From Acidiphilium sp. (GTDB lineage Bacteria; Pseudomonadota; Alphaproteobacteria; Acetobacterales; Acetobacteraceae), in assembly GCA_028688905.1 (NCBI GenBank), contig JAQTXH010000001.1, positions 854,156 through 918,155 on the forward strand: 64,000 nucleotides of DNA. The letters are read 5' to 3'. A model generated the notes under the pieces. That model was not told the DNA's origin. It did not search any database and worked only from the letters and a program-made list of their open reading frames with translations. Each line of letters starts with the position of its first letter. The first letter of the stretch is position 1. This document shows positions 28,163-37,612 of this stretch, in pieces. The translations under genes were made by a program, and so were the position numbers.

Positions 28163-28906
28163 ATGGAATGGTCAGACCCCGCCATCATCCTGAGTCTAAT
28201 GACCTATGGCGAGGGCGACCAGCGCGCCATCGTGCTGACCGAGGCGCATGGCGCGTGGCATGGTCTGGCGCGGGGCGGGGCATCGCGAAGGGGGGCACCG
28301 GTTTGGCAGGAGGGCAATCTGATCGCGGCGCGCTGGGTTGCGCGGTTGGCCGAGCAACTGGGCAGTCTGACCGGCGAGCTGGTGCATCCGGCGGCGGCAC
28401 TGGCGATGAACGACCCGCTGGCTTTGGCGGTGTTGCGATCCGCCTGTGCGGTCGCGGCGGGGGCGTTGCCGGAGCGGGAGGCGCATCCCGCTGCGTTTCT
28501 GGGTCTGGCGCGGTTGCTAGCGGGGATCGGGGTTGCCGGGGCGGCGTTGCCGGCCTTGGTGCGGTTCGAGGTCGATTTGCTGCGTGAGCTTGGCTATGGG
28601 CTTGATTTTTCAGCCTGTGCGGTGACGGGTGGCACCGATGATCTGGCGTTCGTATCGCCGCGCACCGGTAGAGCAGTGTCGCGCATGGCGGCGGGGGTGT
28701 GGGAATCGCGGTTGCTGCCGCTGCCTGGGTTTCTCGTGACGGATGATCCTGCCGATCTGGCCGGGTGCCGCGATGGGTTGGCTTTGACCGGGCATTTCCT
28801 GGCGCGCGATGCGTTCGGCGCGCGCCATGTGGCGCTTCCCTCGGCGCGGCGCGCCCTCTATGACCTCGTGCAGAGACGAGTGAACGGAGAGACGAATGCC
28901 GGATGA
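28163..28906 (+). CDS. recO: DNA repair protein RecO
   Basis: A 247-residue recombination mediator that helps load RecA at gaps. The N-terminal OB-fold begins [19 protein letters not shown] with the family-typical [14 protein letters not shown]; the helical part has [35 protein letters not shown] (in parts). The C-terminus has [12 protein letters not shown]. It overlaps parC by 11 nt. Confidence 0.92.
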   Translation: MEWSDPAIILSLMTYGEGDQRAIVLTEAHGAWHGLARGGASRRGAPVWQEGNLIAARWVARLAEQLGSLTGELVHPAAALAMNDPLALAVLRSACAVAAGALPEREAHPAAFLGLARLLAGIGVAGAALPALVRFEVDLLRELGYGLDFSACAVTGGTDDLAFVSPRTGRAVSRMAAGVWESRLLPLPGFLVTDDPADLAGCRDGLALTGHFLARDAFGARHVALPSARRALYDLVQRRVNGETNAG

Positions 28907-31139
28907 TCTGACCGGAACCATACAGGACACGCCGCTGGCGACCGCCCTGTCGGAGCGGTATCTGGCCTATGCGCTTTCGACCATCATGTCGCGCTCGTTG
29001 CCGGATGTGCGCGACGGGTTGAAGCCGGTGCATCGGCGGCTGATTTTTGCAATGCGCCAATTGAAGCTCGACCCTGGGTCCGGCTTCAAGAAATGCGCCC
29101 GCGTGGTCGGCGACGTGATGGGCAAGTTCCATCCGCATGGCGACATGTCGATCTATGAGGCTTTGGTGCGGTTGGCGCAGGATTTTTCCTCGCGCTATCC
29201 GCTGATCGAGGGCCAGGGGAATTTCGGCAATATCGACGGCGATAACGCCGCCGCGATGCGTTACACCGAAAGCCGGATGACCGAGATTGCCGCAGCATTG
29301 CTCGACGGCATCGATGAGGACACGGTCGATTTCCGGCCGACCTATGACAACGAGGATTCCGAACCGGTCGTGCTGCCGGGGGCGTTCCCGAATTTGCTGG
29401 CGAATGGCGCGGCCGGGATCGCGGTGGGTATGGCGACCTCGATTCCGCCGCATAATGCCGGGGAACTCTGCGCTGCCGCGATCCATCTGATCCGCAATCC
29501 TGGGGCCGATACCGCCGGATTGCTCGATTTTGTGCAGGGGCCGGATTTTCCGACCGGGGGTGAACTAGTAGAGGATCGCGAGACGCTGCGGCTGGCTTAC
29601 GAGACCGGGCGGGGTAGTTTGCGGGTGCGCGCGCGGTGGAGCAAATCCGATCTGAAGGGCGGGATGTGGCAGATCGTGGTCACCGAAATCCCATACCAGA
29701 TTCAAAAGTCACGGCTGATCGAGCAGGTGGCGGTTTTGCTGGTGGAAAAGAAACTGCCCTTGCTGGGCGATATTCGCGACGAGAGCACCGAACACGTGCG
29801 AATCGTGCTGGAGCCGAAATCGCGCACTGTCGATCCCGAGATGCTGATGGCAAGCGTGTTTCGCGCGACCGCGCTGGAGACGCGGTTTTCGATGAACATG
29901 AACGTGCTGGACGCCGATCGGACGCCGCGGGTGATGAACCTTGCGGAGATGCTGCAGGCCTGGCTCGATCATCGGCATATCGTGCTGGAACGGCGGTCGC
30001 GCCATCGGTTGGCGGCGATCGCGCGACGGTTGGAGGTTCTGGAAGGCTATATCAAGGCGTTTCTCAATCTCGACGAGGTGATCCGGATTATTCGCACCGA
30101 GGATGAGCCCAAACCGGTGCTGATCGCGGCGTTTATCCTGACCGATGTTCAGGCCGAGGCGATTTTGAACATGCGGCTGCGGTCGTTGCGCAGGCTTGAG
30201 GAAATGGAGCTGCGGCGCGAGCACAAAAGCCTGAGTGCGGAGCAGAAGGCGTTGAACGCCATGCTGGATGATCCGGCGAAGCGTTGGGCGCGGATCGAGG
30301 GGGAGATCGAGGAGACGCGGAAAAAATTCGGATCGGGTCCGTTGGGCGCACGGCGCACGAGCATCGGCGCGGCACCAAGCACCGTCGACGTTGCGACCGA
30401 GGCGTTCATCGAACGCGAACCACTGACGGTGATTTTGTCCGACAAGGGCTGGGTGCGGGCGCAGAAGGGCCACACGATCACCGATGCCGATCTGAAATTC
30501 AAGGAGGGTGATCGGCTGAACTCGCTGTTGCGCTGCTCCAGCGTGGATCGGATTGCGGTGTTTGCCACCAACGGGCGGGTCTATACTTTGCGCGCCGCCG
30601 ATCTGCCGCGCGGGCGGGGCGATGGCCAGGCGATCAGGTTGCTGATCGAGCTTGGCAACGAGGACGACGTGGTCGGCATGTTTGTCGCCGACCCGGCCGC
30701 GCGCTATCTGGTCGCCAACACGCAAGGCAGAGGCTTCATCGTTGCCGGATCGGAGCTGGTGGCTGAAAAGCGCACCGGCAAGCAGATTTTGACCGTCAAA
30801 CCCGGCGAGGAAGCCAAATTATGCCTGCCGGTCAGCGGCGATCATCTGGCGGTGATCGGCCAGAATCGCAAGCTCCTGGTGTTTCCACTCGATCAGGTGC
30901 CGGAAATGACGCGCGGGGCAGGGGTGATTTTGCAGAAATACAAGGATGGCGGCTTGGCGGACGCGAAAACCTTTGTGCTGGCCGAGGGGCTGACTTGGCA
31001 CCTGGGTGACAAGACCCGCACGGAACCGAAACTCACCGAATGGCTGGGGGCGCGCGGCCAGTCGGGCCGGTTGCCGCCGAGCGGATTTCCGCGCGCCGGT
31101 GTGTTCGGCCCCGGCTTGCCGAGCGATGGCGCAGGCTAA
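28896..31139 (+). CDS. parC: DNA topoisomerase IV subunit A ParC
   Basis: A 747-residue DNA-cleaving subunit of the decatenase. Seen are [20 protein letters not shown], the helix [20 protein letters not shown], the active tyrosine in [24 protein letters not shown], and a six-blade beta-pinwheel C-terminus with weak repeats. The residues after FHPHGD are Met-Ser (M-S-I-Y-E), close to the quinolone-determining region. It overlaps recO upstream and the FUSC gene downstream by 14 nt. Confidence 0.95.
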   Translation: MPDDLTGTIQDTPLATALSERYLAYALSTIMSRSLPDVRDGLKPVHRRLIFAMRQLKLDPGSGFKKCARVVGDVMGKFHPHGDMSIYEALVRLAQDFSSRYPLIEGQGNFGNIDGDNAAAMRYTESRMTEIAAALLDGIDEDTVDFRPTYDNEDSEPVVLPGAFPNLLANGAAGIAVGMATSIPPHNAGELCAAAIHLIRNPGADTAGLLDFVQGPDFPTGGELVEDRETLRLAYETGRGSLRVRARWSKSDLKGGMWQIVVTEIPYQIQKSRLIEQVAVLLVEKKLPLLGDIRDESTEHVRIVLEPKSRTVDPEMLMASVFRATALETRFSMNMNVLDADRTPRVMNLAEMLQAWLDHRHIVLERRSRHRLAAIARRLEVLEGYIKAFLNLDEVIRIIRTEDEPKPVLIAAFILTDVQAEAILNMRLRSLRRLEEMELRREHKSLSAEQKALNAMLDDPAKRWARIEGEIEETRKKFGSGPLGARRTSIGAAPSTVDVATEAFIEREPLTVILSDKGWVRAQKGHTITDADLKFKEGDRLNSLLRCSSVDRIAVFATNGRVYTLRAADLPRGRGDGQAIRLLIELGNEDDVVGMFVADPAARYLVANTQGRGFIVAGSELVAEKRTGKQILTVKPGEEAKLCLPVSGDHLAVIGQNRKLLVFPLDQVPEMTRGAGVILQKYKDGGLADAKTFVLAEGLTWHLGDKTRTEPKLTEWLGARGQSGRLPPSGFPRAGVFGPGLPSDGAG

Positions 31140-33318
31140 CGCGGCGATCGGCGCGCTCGCCGCCGTCGACCGTGCCGGATTGCCTGCTTTGGGCGGGCTT
31201 GGGCTGAATTTCCGAGCGATTTCGCTGCTCGAAGGGGTGCGCGCCGCGATTGCGGTTGCGGGCACCATGGCGTTGGGGTCGCTGCTCGGATTGCCGCAAC
31301 TCGGATTGGCCGCCTTGGGTGCCTTGCTCGCGTGTTTTGCCGATCCGGGTGGCGCGGTGCGGGCGCGCCTGCCGCCGATGCTGATTTTTGGCGTGCTCGG
31401 CGCACTGTGCTTTTCTGTGTTCGGGCTGATTCTGGCGCGCAGTCCGGCACTGGCGATCGTAGCAGCGGGGGGCGCGATTTTTGCGTGCAGCTTCGCCCGG
31501 ATTTACGGTCAGGCCGGCCTTCAGACTGGAAATCTGCTTGCGGTCGCGATCGTGCTGTCGCTCGATTCCCCGATCACATCGGTGGGGGCGGCGGTGGTGC
31601 CGGGATTAGCCTTCTGGGCCGGTGCGGCGGAGGCGGCGCTGCTGACGCTCGCGCTCTGGCGCATTCGCCCGTTTCAGCCGGCGCGGGCGGCACTGGCGGA
31701 CCTTGCCTTGGCGCTGGCGGCGCTGGCGCGCGATCTGGTCGATCTGGCTGCTGACACGAAACCGGGCGAAAATGAATTCGATCTCCATGCGCGCGGTCAT
31801 CGGCGGGCGGTGCGCGAGGCGATCGAACGGGCGCGGACCGTGACCCTCGCGACAATCCGCCGGCGGGGTGCCGCGAGCCAGCGGGCCAACGCGATTGCGC
31901 TCCGGTTGGCTACGTTCGATCAGATGTTCGGCGCAATGATCGCCGTGGGCGATGCGATGGCGGCCGATCCCGCGATGGCACCGACCGCGCGTCAAGCACT
32001 GCGTGATCTGGCACCGTTGCTGGCGGCACTCGCACCCGCGATGGAGGCGGATCGCTCGCTCGACACCGCGCCGATCCGCGATGCGCTACGCGGGTTGCGC
32101 CATGATATTGGGGCAATCAGCTGCGATGCGCCGATCCGCCGGTTGCTCGATGTGGTAGCGGACCGGCTTTCGGTGGTGGTGACGGTTTCGAACGCGCCCG
32201 GGTCGGCTTCGCTGACCGATGGTACGGCCGCGGATTGGCGGGATCGGGTTTTCGGGCCGATCCGGGCGAACTGGACCTTGGGTTCGGTGCCGTTGCGCCA
32301 TGCGTTGCGCACCGCGATCGTGACTACGCTGGTATTAGGGTTTATGCTGTGGCTGGGCGATCCATTCGGGCACTGGCTCGCGATTACCGTGATTTTCGTG
32401 CTGCAACCGCATTTTTCGGCAACCTGGGTACGGGCGATCGAGCGGGTCGGCGGCACTGCGGCGGGCGGCGTGTTCGCGGCACTGATCGGGCTAGTATGCC
32501 ATACAAGGATGGAACTCGCCCTGGCGATGATCCCGCTTGCCCTGATCGCGTTCACCATCAGGGGGGTGAATTACAGCGCTTATGTCGCGGTGCTGACGCC
32601 GATGATCGTGCTGCTGATCGAACAGATCTTGCCGGGGATGAGCCAATGGACGGTTGCTTTGTCGCGGGTCGGGTTCACGCTGGCGGGCGGCGTGCTGGCG
32701 GTGGCGGCGAATTTGGTGCTGTGGCCGAGTTTCGAGGGCAACCGGTTGGGGGTGGCGCGCGATAAGGCGATTGCGGCACATCGGGATTTTCTTGCGGCTA
32801 GTTTTGCCCATCTGCTGGATGGAGCGCCAATCCCGGAAGCGGCACGGCGGCAAGCGGGATTGGCGAGCAATAATCTGGAGGCTTCGGTCGGGCGGGCGCT
32901 GATGGAACCGCATCGCGGCCACGATCCGCTGCTGCGCTCGGCCCTGGTGGTCGATGCCGCGTTGCGCCGCACCGCCGGGCGGTTGGCAATCCTCAATCTT
33001 GATCCGCTGCCACCCGCCGCCGACGTGCCGCACTGGCGGGCGTGGCGCGACTGGCTGATGGCCGCGTTCGATCCGGCGCGCGGGCCGGTGCGGCCGACGC
33101 CCGTTGCAGTGAGCCGCGAAGCCTCGAGCGAGAGCCTGATCCGCCTGGCGCGCCAGGCGGAACTGGTATTCGATGCCCTGCATCCGGAGGATGCTGAAGT
33201 TACGCATCCGGAGGATGCTGAAGTTACGCATCCGGAGGATGCTGAAGTTACGCATCCGGGGGATGCTGAAGTTACGCATCCGGAGGATGCTGAACCAAAT
33301 TCGTCCAGAGGTGTCTGA
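31126..33318 (+). CDS. FUSC-family (aromatic acid exporter-like) inner membrane protein
   Basis: A 730-residue protein with two sets of hydrophobic helices: ~25-170 ([39 protein letters not shown]) and ~390-530 ([57 protein letters not shown]). The [14 protein letters not shown] and RVGGTAAG strings are typical of FUSC/YccS/AaeB transporters. It ends in five [12 protein letters not shown] octapeptide repeats encoded by a minisatellite. The start ATG lies inside parC; substrates unknown. Confidence 0.85.
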   Translation: MAQANAAIGALAAVDRAGLPALGGLGLNFRAISLLEGVRAAIAVAGTMALGSLLGLPQLGLAALGALLACFADPGGAVRARLPPMLIFGVLGALCFSVFGLILARSPALAIVAAGGAIFACSFARIYGQAGLQTGNLLAVAIVLSLDSPITSVGAAVVPGLAFWAGAAEAALLTLALWRIRPFQPARAALADLALALAALARDLVDLAADTKPGENEFDLHARGHRRAVREAIERARTVTLATIRRRGAASQRANAIALRLATFDQMFGAMIAVGDAMAADPAMAPTARQALRDLAPLLAALAPAMEADRSLDTAPIRDALRGLRHDIGAISCDAPIRRLLDVVADRLSVVVTVSNAPGSASLTDGTAADWRDRVFGPIRANWTLGSVPLRHALRTAIVTTLVLGFMLWLGDPFGHWLAITVIFVLQPHFSATWVRAIERVGGTAAGGVFAALIGLVCHTRMELALAMIPLALIAFTIRGVNYSAYVAVLTPMIVLLIEQILPGMSQWTVALSRVGFTLAGGVLAVAANLVLWPSFEGNRLGVARDKAIAAHRDFLAASFAHLLDGAPIPEAARRQAGLASNNLEASVGRALMEPHRGHDPLLRSALVVDAALRRTAGRLAILNLDPLPPAADVPHWRAWRDWLMAAFDPARGPVRPTPVAVSREASSESLIRLARQAELVFDALHPEDAEVTHPEDAEVTHPEDAEVTHPGDAEVTHPEDAEPNSSRGV
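33181..33300 (+). repeat. 24-bp coding minisatellite (HPEDAEVT repeats)
   Basis: Five head-to-tail units of CATCCGGAGGATGCTGAAGTTACG, the fourth with one A-to-G change and the fifth diverging in its last six bases. Each unit encodes His-Pro-Glu-Asp-Ala-Glu-Val-Thr. Because 24 is a multiple of three, copy changes would alter only the length of the acidic tail of the FUSC protein. Confidence 0.95.
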
Positions 33319-33839
33319 TGAGCGTTCCTGAACCAAAATCATTCGGCGCGGTACGGATTGTCGAGACGCTGTTGTTCGGTGCCCGCTGGTTGCTGGCACC
33401 GCTCTATCTGGCGATGGTGGTGTTGCTTGCTCTGCTGGTGGTGCGGTTCATTCTCGAACTGGCGCACGCGGCACTGCAACTGCCGACCATGGACGAAACC
33501 CATGTGATCATGGCGACGCTGTCGTTAATCGATCTGTCGCTCACCGCAAATCTGGTGGTGCTGGTGATTCTGACTGGGTATGAGAACTTCGTCGCGCGCA
33601 TCACCTTGGCCGAGGGCGACCGGCGGCCGGAGTGGATGGGCAACATCGACTTTGGTGGGTTGAAACTCAAGCTGATGGGCTCGATCACCGCGATCGCTGC
33701 GGTGCATGTACTGCGGGTGTTTCTCGAAGTGCGGGCCGAGCCGGACCGGGTGGTGATGGCTCAGGGCGGCTTGATGCTCGGCTTTGTGATCACCGGATTA
33801 TTATTGGCGCTGACCGATCGGATTGCCGGTCATGGTTGA
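33318..33839 (+). CDS. UPF0114 (YqhA-like) membrane protein
   Basis: A 173-residue protein with about four hydrophobic segments: FGARWLLAPLYLAMVVLLALL, IMATLSLIDLSLTANLVVLVI, ITAIAAVHVLRVFLEV and GFVITGLLLALTD. The LIDLSLTANLVVLVILTGYENFV region is the UPF0114 signature. Function is unknown. Its start overlaps the FUSC stop by 1 nt (TGATG), so the two are likely co-expressed. Confidence 0.88.
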   Translation: MSVPEPKSFGAVRIVETLLFGARWLLAPLYLAMVVLLALLVVRFILELAHAALQLPTMDETHVIMATLSLIDLSLTANLVVLVILTGYENFVARITLAEGDRRPEWMGNIDFGGLKLKLMGSITAIAAVHVLRVFLEVRAEPDRVVMAQGGLMLGFVITGLLLALTDRIAGHG

Positions 33840-33889
33840 TACCAACCGGTAAAAGCCTCGTCTTTTCCGAGACTTTCGCCGGTTGGTAT
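33839..33889. repeat. inverted repeat ATACCAACCGG / CCGGTTGGTAT
   Basis: An 11-bp perfect inverted repeat with a 29-bp interior that contains a smaller CTCG/CGAG stem. It starts over the UPF0114 stop codon and runs into the 75-bp tandem repeat, whose own units begin with the same GTTGGTAT. It probably serves as the transcription end for parC-FUSC-UPF0114 (inference). Confidence 0.6.
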
Positions 33890-34044
33890 ACGCGCCGGGT
33901 TGGCGGGCGGCGGCGCGCGAAACAAAGACGTATACCAACGGTCATCCTTCATGGCCGTTGGTATACGCGCCGGGTTGGCGGGCGGCGGCGCGCGAAACAA
34001 AGATGTATACCAACTGTCATTCTTTATGACCGTTAGTATGAGCG
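33882..34044. repeat. 75-bp tandem repeat, about 2.2 copies
   Basis: Two nearly identical 75-bp units start at 33882 and 33957, and a third begins at 34032 before diverging. Each contains GTTGGTATACGCGCC at one end and GTATACCAAC inside, so each can fold as a hairpin. The second unit carries the stop codon and last codons of the convergent glycosyltransferase gene. Mismatches between units are few and mostly transitions. Confidence 0.9.
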
Positions 34045-35117
34045 ATCAGGCGTTCGACGAAGCGCGTGAACAGCGCGGGATCGGCGTGGAACACTTGCGG
34101 TTCCGGTTCGCTGATCCCCTCGGTCAGATAGGCGATGCCCTGGCCGCGCAGGGCGGCGATGGCGGATTGGTCGGGGGCAGGGAAGCGCATCATGCCGGTG
34201 ATCGCCCCGCTCGGTGCAAACAGGGCGTTATGCATGCCCGATCCGGCTTGACCGAGAATGGTTTTGGCCTGAGCGAACAGGCCCACCTGTTCGGCAAACC
34301 CCATGGTTTCTGGCCTGATGACGTGAAAGCCGAACTGCGATGCCGCGATGTCGGCGAGTTCCGCCTCGTTAGCGAGGCGACGTTGCGGTGCGGCCGGGTT
34401 GGAAAAATCGCCACGCGCGATGAACAGGCGGGGCGCTGGTTCAGCGGGTGCTATGCCGGTACGGGCAGCGAAATCATCGATCAGGGGCGACACGAGCGGG
34501 TGGTAGCCGTCAGTGCGGGTCAACAAGGGCAGGATGATCGCCTGGCCGAGTTCGAGCTGTTCGGTGCGGGAATCAAACCAGATCGCACGGTCCGGGTCGA
34601 TCGCCAGATGGCGTTGCAGGATGTGCAGAAACCACTCCGGCATTTCGCGGTCGAGCACCGGCAGCGCGGTGCCGAATACCGAACCGAAGCGCCGGGCAAG
34701 GAGCAGTTTGGGCAACATTTCGATCAAAAAATGGCCATACACCTGCACGCCCCAGCCGTGAAACACCAGAGCCAGCCTGCCGTCGTGCCGAGCGGGCAGG
34801 GAGGTTGCGGTCGTCAGCAGGGATGATCCCGGCCGGTCGAGTTCGGGGCGGACATAGACCGGCATGATCGAATTGTCGTCGAGCAGTGCGCCATTCGACC
34901 AGATCAGGCCGGGGCCGTTGAGGCGCACCGCCATCGGGCCGCGTGCGGCGAGGTCGAACGGCGCGGGGGGTGCCGCATCGGCATGGTAGCGCCGCCAGTG
35001 ATCGGAGACGAATTCGGCATCCTCGATGACAAGGCGCGGCAACGGGGCCGGCGCGCGGGCGGTGGCCAGCCTGATCCGGACATCGCCGTTGCGGGCGATG
35101 CCGGAACCGGACCGCAA
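34017..35117 (-). CDS. GT61/DUF563-like glycosyltransferase
   Basis: About 366 residues. Family-like segments are GWGVQVYGHFLIEMLPKLLL, PRLFIARGDFSN, RRLANEAELADIA, FGFHVIRPETMGFAEQVGLF and ILGQAGSGMHNALFAPSGA, which resemble the C-terminal donor-binding half of GT61 enzymes. It likely adds a sugar to a surface polysaccharide. The start is uncertain: no ATG exists between the pepA stop and the conserved region except an internal Met, so I took a TTG one base after the pepA stop. The 3' end lies in the 75-bp repeat. Confidence 0.7.
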   Translation of the reverse strand: MRSGSGIARNGDVRIRLATARAPAPLPRLVIEDAEFVSDHWRRYHADAAPPAPFDLAARGPMAVRLNGPGLIWSNGALLDDNSIMPVYVRPELDRPGSSLLTTATSLPARHDGRLALVFHGWGVQVYGHFLIEMLPKLLLARRFGSVFGTALPVLDREMPEWFLHILQRHLAIDPDRAIWFDSRTEQLELGQAIILPLLTRTDGYHPLVSPLIDDFAARTGIAPAEPAPRLFIARGDFSNPAAPQRRLANEAELADIAASQFGFHVIRPETMGFAEQVGLFAQAKTILGQAGSGMHNALFAPSGAITGMMRFPAPDQSAIAALRGQGIAYLTEGISEPEPQVFHADPALFTRFVERLIAHTNGHKE

Positions 35118-35118
35118 G

Positions 35119-36630
35119 CTATTGTTCGTAATGGTCGGCAACCAGCCGGTCGAGCAACCGCACGCCATAGCCGGTGGCACCTTTGGGGGCGATCGTGCCT
35201 TCCTTGGTGGCCCACGCCATGCCGGCGATATCGAGATGCGCCCAGGGGGTTTTGTTGACGAAGCGTTGCAGGAATTGCGCCGCCACAATCGACCCGCCGG
35301 CGCGGCTGCCGCTGATGTTCTTCATGTCCGCGATATCGCAATCGATCTGCTTGTCATAGGCTTCGCCGAGCGGCATCCGCCACAGGCCTTCGCCGGTGGT
35401 CTTACCGGCTTCGATTAGGCGATCCGCCAGTTCGTCATTATTGGCGAACAGCCCCGCGTTTTCATGGCCGAGGGCGACGATGATGGCACCCGTGAGCGTC
35501 GCGAGATTGACCATGAAGCGTGGCTCGAACCGATCCTGCGCGTACCAGAGTAGGTCGGCCAGCACGAGGCGGCCTTCGGCGTCAGTATTGAGTACCTCGA
35601 TGGTCTGGCCGGAGGCCGATGTGACGATGTCACCGGGGCGCTGGGCGGTGCCCGACGGCATGTTTTCGACCAGTCCGACCAAGCCGACGACATCGACCCT
35701 CGCTTTGCGGCCAGCAAGAGCCGCCATCAGGCCGATCACGGTGCCGGCACCGGCCATATCCCATTTCATATCCTCCATGCCGGCGGCGGGTTTGATCGAG
35801 ATACCGCCGGTATCGAAGGTGACGCCTTTGCCGACGAACACCACCGGGTCTTTCGGCGTGACCTTGCTCTTTTTGCCCGCTTTGCCGGCCACCTCCGGTT
35901 CCGATGCGCCGAGCCACTGCATCACCACCATGCGCGGCTCGCAGGCGCTGCCCATCGCGACCCCGAGCAGCGCACCAAAGCCGAGTTTTTCCAAATCGCG
36001 CTGGTCAAAAATCTCGACCTTCACGCCAAGCGATTTCAATGCCTTGGCGCGATCAGCCATTTCCTCCGGGTTCAGGATATTGGCCGGTTCGGACACCAGG
36101 TCGCGGGTAAGTTCGACGCCTGCGGCCAAGGCGGCAAGCGGTGCAAACGAGGTTCGGGCGGCGGCGGCATCATCGGACAGGATGGTGAGGCCGGTGAGTT
36201 TCGGCTTCTGCTCGTCTTTCAGCGTGGTGCGGTATTTGTCGAACCGATAGGTTCGCAGCCGCGCACCGAGGGCGGCGTGGGCGAGTGTGGTGGCCGGCAG
36301 GCCATCACCTGCGATGGTGGCGGTGACGTCTTTCATCAATGCGGCGACGGCCTTAGCCCCGGCGGCTTCGGCATGATGGGGGGTGAGTTCGTCGGATTTG
36401 CCGATTCCGATCGCGACCACCCGATCGAACCCGGCACCGGGGGCGAGCAACACCGCGCTCTCGCCGCGCTTGCCTTTGAACGCAGCAGCGGCCAGCGCGC
36501 GAGTCAGGCCGCCATCGAGTGCGGTGTCGAGGGTGGCGGCAAGGCCGGTGAGGGCCTCGTCCTCGCCGAGCAGCAGCGCAAGCGCGCCGGATTTCGGCAA
36601 TTCCATGCGGCCAAAAGCGATATCGATCAT
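35119..36630 (-). CDS. pepA: leucyl aminopeptidase PepA (M17)
   Basis: A 503-residue cytosolic two-metal exopeptidase. Active-site strings are VFVGKGVTFDTGGISIKPA, MKWDMAGAGTVIG and the M17 signature NTDAEGRLVLADLL; ADMKNISGSRAGGSIVAAQFL follows. The N-terminal domain is normal length. An ATG five codons upstream is an alternative start; neither has a strong ribosome site. The glycosyltransferase gene follows at 1 bp. Confidence 0.94.
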   Translation of the reverse strand: MIDIAFGRMELPKSGALALLLGEDEALTGLAATLDTALDGGLTRALAAAAFKGKRGESAVLLAPGAGFDRVVAIGIGKSDELTPHHAEAAGAKAVAALMKDVTATIAGDGLPATTLAHAALGARLRTYRFDKYRTTLKDEQKPKLTGLTILSDDAAAARTSFAPLAALAAGVELTRDLVSEPANILNPEEMADRAKALKSLGVKVEIFDQRDLEKLGFGALLGVAMGSACEPRMVVMQWLGASEPEVAGKAGKKSKVTPKDPVVFVGKGVTFDTGGISIKPAAGMEDMKWDMAGAGTVIGLMAALAGRKARVDVVGLVGLVENMPSGTAQRPGDIVTSASGQTIEVLNTDAEGRLVLADLLWYAQDRFEPRFMVNLATLTGAIIVALGHENAGLFANNDELADRLIEAGKTTGEGLWRMPLGEAYDKQIDCDIADMKNISGSRAGGSIVAAQFLQRFVNKTPWAHLDIAGMAWATKEGTIAPKGATGYGVRLLDRLVADHYEQ

Positions 36631-36724
36631 GCTGGTGCGTCTCATCCCTGATCTGTCATTTCGAATACCGTGTCATCATGCCTACCTATTTGCGATTTTC
36701 CAAGCCCGGCGATAAGCACTGCTC

Positions 36725-37486
36725 ATGGATAACACCGAATTGCTTGAGCTTGCGGCCTCTCTGGCGGAAGCGGCGGGGCGCGAAATCCTGGCGGTGCGGG
36801 CGGGCGGGTTCACCGTCGATCGCAAATCTGACCAATCCCCGGTAACGCTGGCGGATATGCGGGCAGAACGGGTGATCGTGGCGGGGCTGCGCGCGGCGAC
36901 GCCCGATATTCCGGTGATCGCGGAAGAAGAGGTTGCCGCCGGCCGGATGACCGATCCGGGCGAAAAATTCTGGCTGGTCGATCCGCTGGACGGCACGCGC
37001 GAATTCGCCGCGGGGCGCGATGAATTCGCGGTCTGCGTTGGGCTGGTGGTGAATGGCCGGGCGGTGTTGGGTGCGGTTGGCGCGCCGGCGCAGGGTGCGG
37101 TTTATGGCGGGATCGTCGGTCACGGCGCATGGCGGCAGGATGCGGCCGGGCGGCAACCGATTTCAGCACGGACGCCACCGCACGAGGGCATTACCGTTTA
37201 TGCCTCGCGCCACTACGCCGACGATCCGCTGCTTGCTGAATATCTGGCACGTTACAAGGTGGCGCATCTGACCAACATCGGTTCGGCGCTGAAATTCTGC
37301 CGCCTCGCCGAAGGGGTTGCAGATTTTTATCCACGCCTCGGCCGAACCATGGAGTGGGATACTGCGGCCCCGCAGGCCTTGCTGGAAGCCGCCGGCGGGC
37401 GGGTGGTGACAATGAATGAACAACAGATGCACTATGGCAAACCGGGGTTCGAAAACCCGCATTTTCTATGTTTCGGGCGCGGCTGA
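36725..37486 (+). CDS. cysQ: 3'(2'),5'-bisphosphate nucleotidase CysQ
   Basis: A 253-residue inositol-monophosphatase-fold enzyme removing phosphate from PAP. Metal-binding motifs are VIAEEE, VDPLDGTREFAAGRDEFAV and EWDTAAPQALLEAAGG; KSDQSPVTLADMRAE is the N-terminal signature. It recycles the by-product of sulfate assimilation and of carrier-protein modification. It diverges from pepA. Confidence 0.93.
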   Translation: MDNTELLELAASLAEAAGREILAVRAGGFTVDRKSDQSPVTLADMRAERVIVAGLRAATPDIPVIAEEEVAAGRMTDPGEKFWLVDPLDGTREFAAGRDEFAVCVGLVVNGRAVLGAVGAPAQGAVYGGIVGHGAWRQDAAGRQPISARTPPHEGITVYASRHYADDPLLAEYLARYKVAHLTNIGSALKFCRLAEGVADFYPRLGRTMEWDTAAPQALLEAAGGRVVTMNEQQMHYGKPGFENPHFLCFGRG

Positions 37487-37612
37487 AAAGGGCCACACTC
37501 GGTGGCCTCGAGTGCATCTGGTGCGGCAAGGTTGTATAGACATGTAATTTCAATTGACTAACGGCCCGTTTTTGATGACTGATCGCCGGGGTTTGTCATA
37601 AGGAATACAACC

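Noticed and set aside
28185..29486. Minus-strand frame of 433 codons
   Set aside because: Opposite recO and parC; strongly Pro/Arg/Ala-biased low-complexity translation.
33181..34044. Clustered direct repeats that might suggest a CRISPR array
   Set aside because: The 24-bp units are contiguous and coding with no spacers, and the 75-bp units are tandem with no unique spacers; no cas genes are nearby.
33900..34826. Plus-strand frame over the 75-bp repeats and beyond
   Set aside because: It runs antisense through the glycosyltransferase gene, which has recognisable family segments.
34017..35288. Longer glycosyltransferase start within pepA
   Set aside because: The extra ~57 residues overlap the end of pepA in another frame and have no similarity to the family; the shorter TTG start was preferred.
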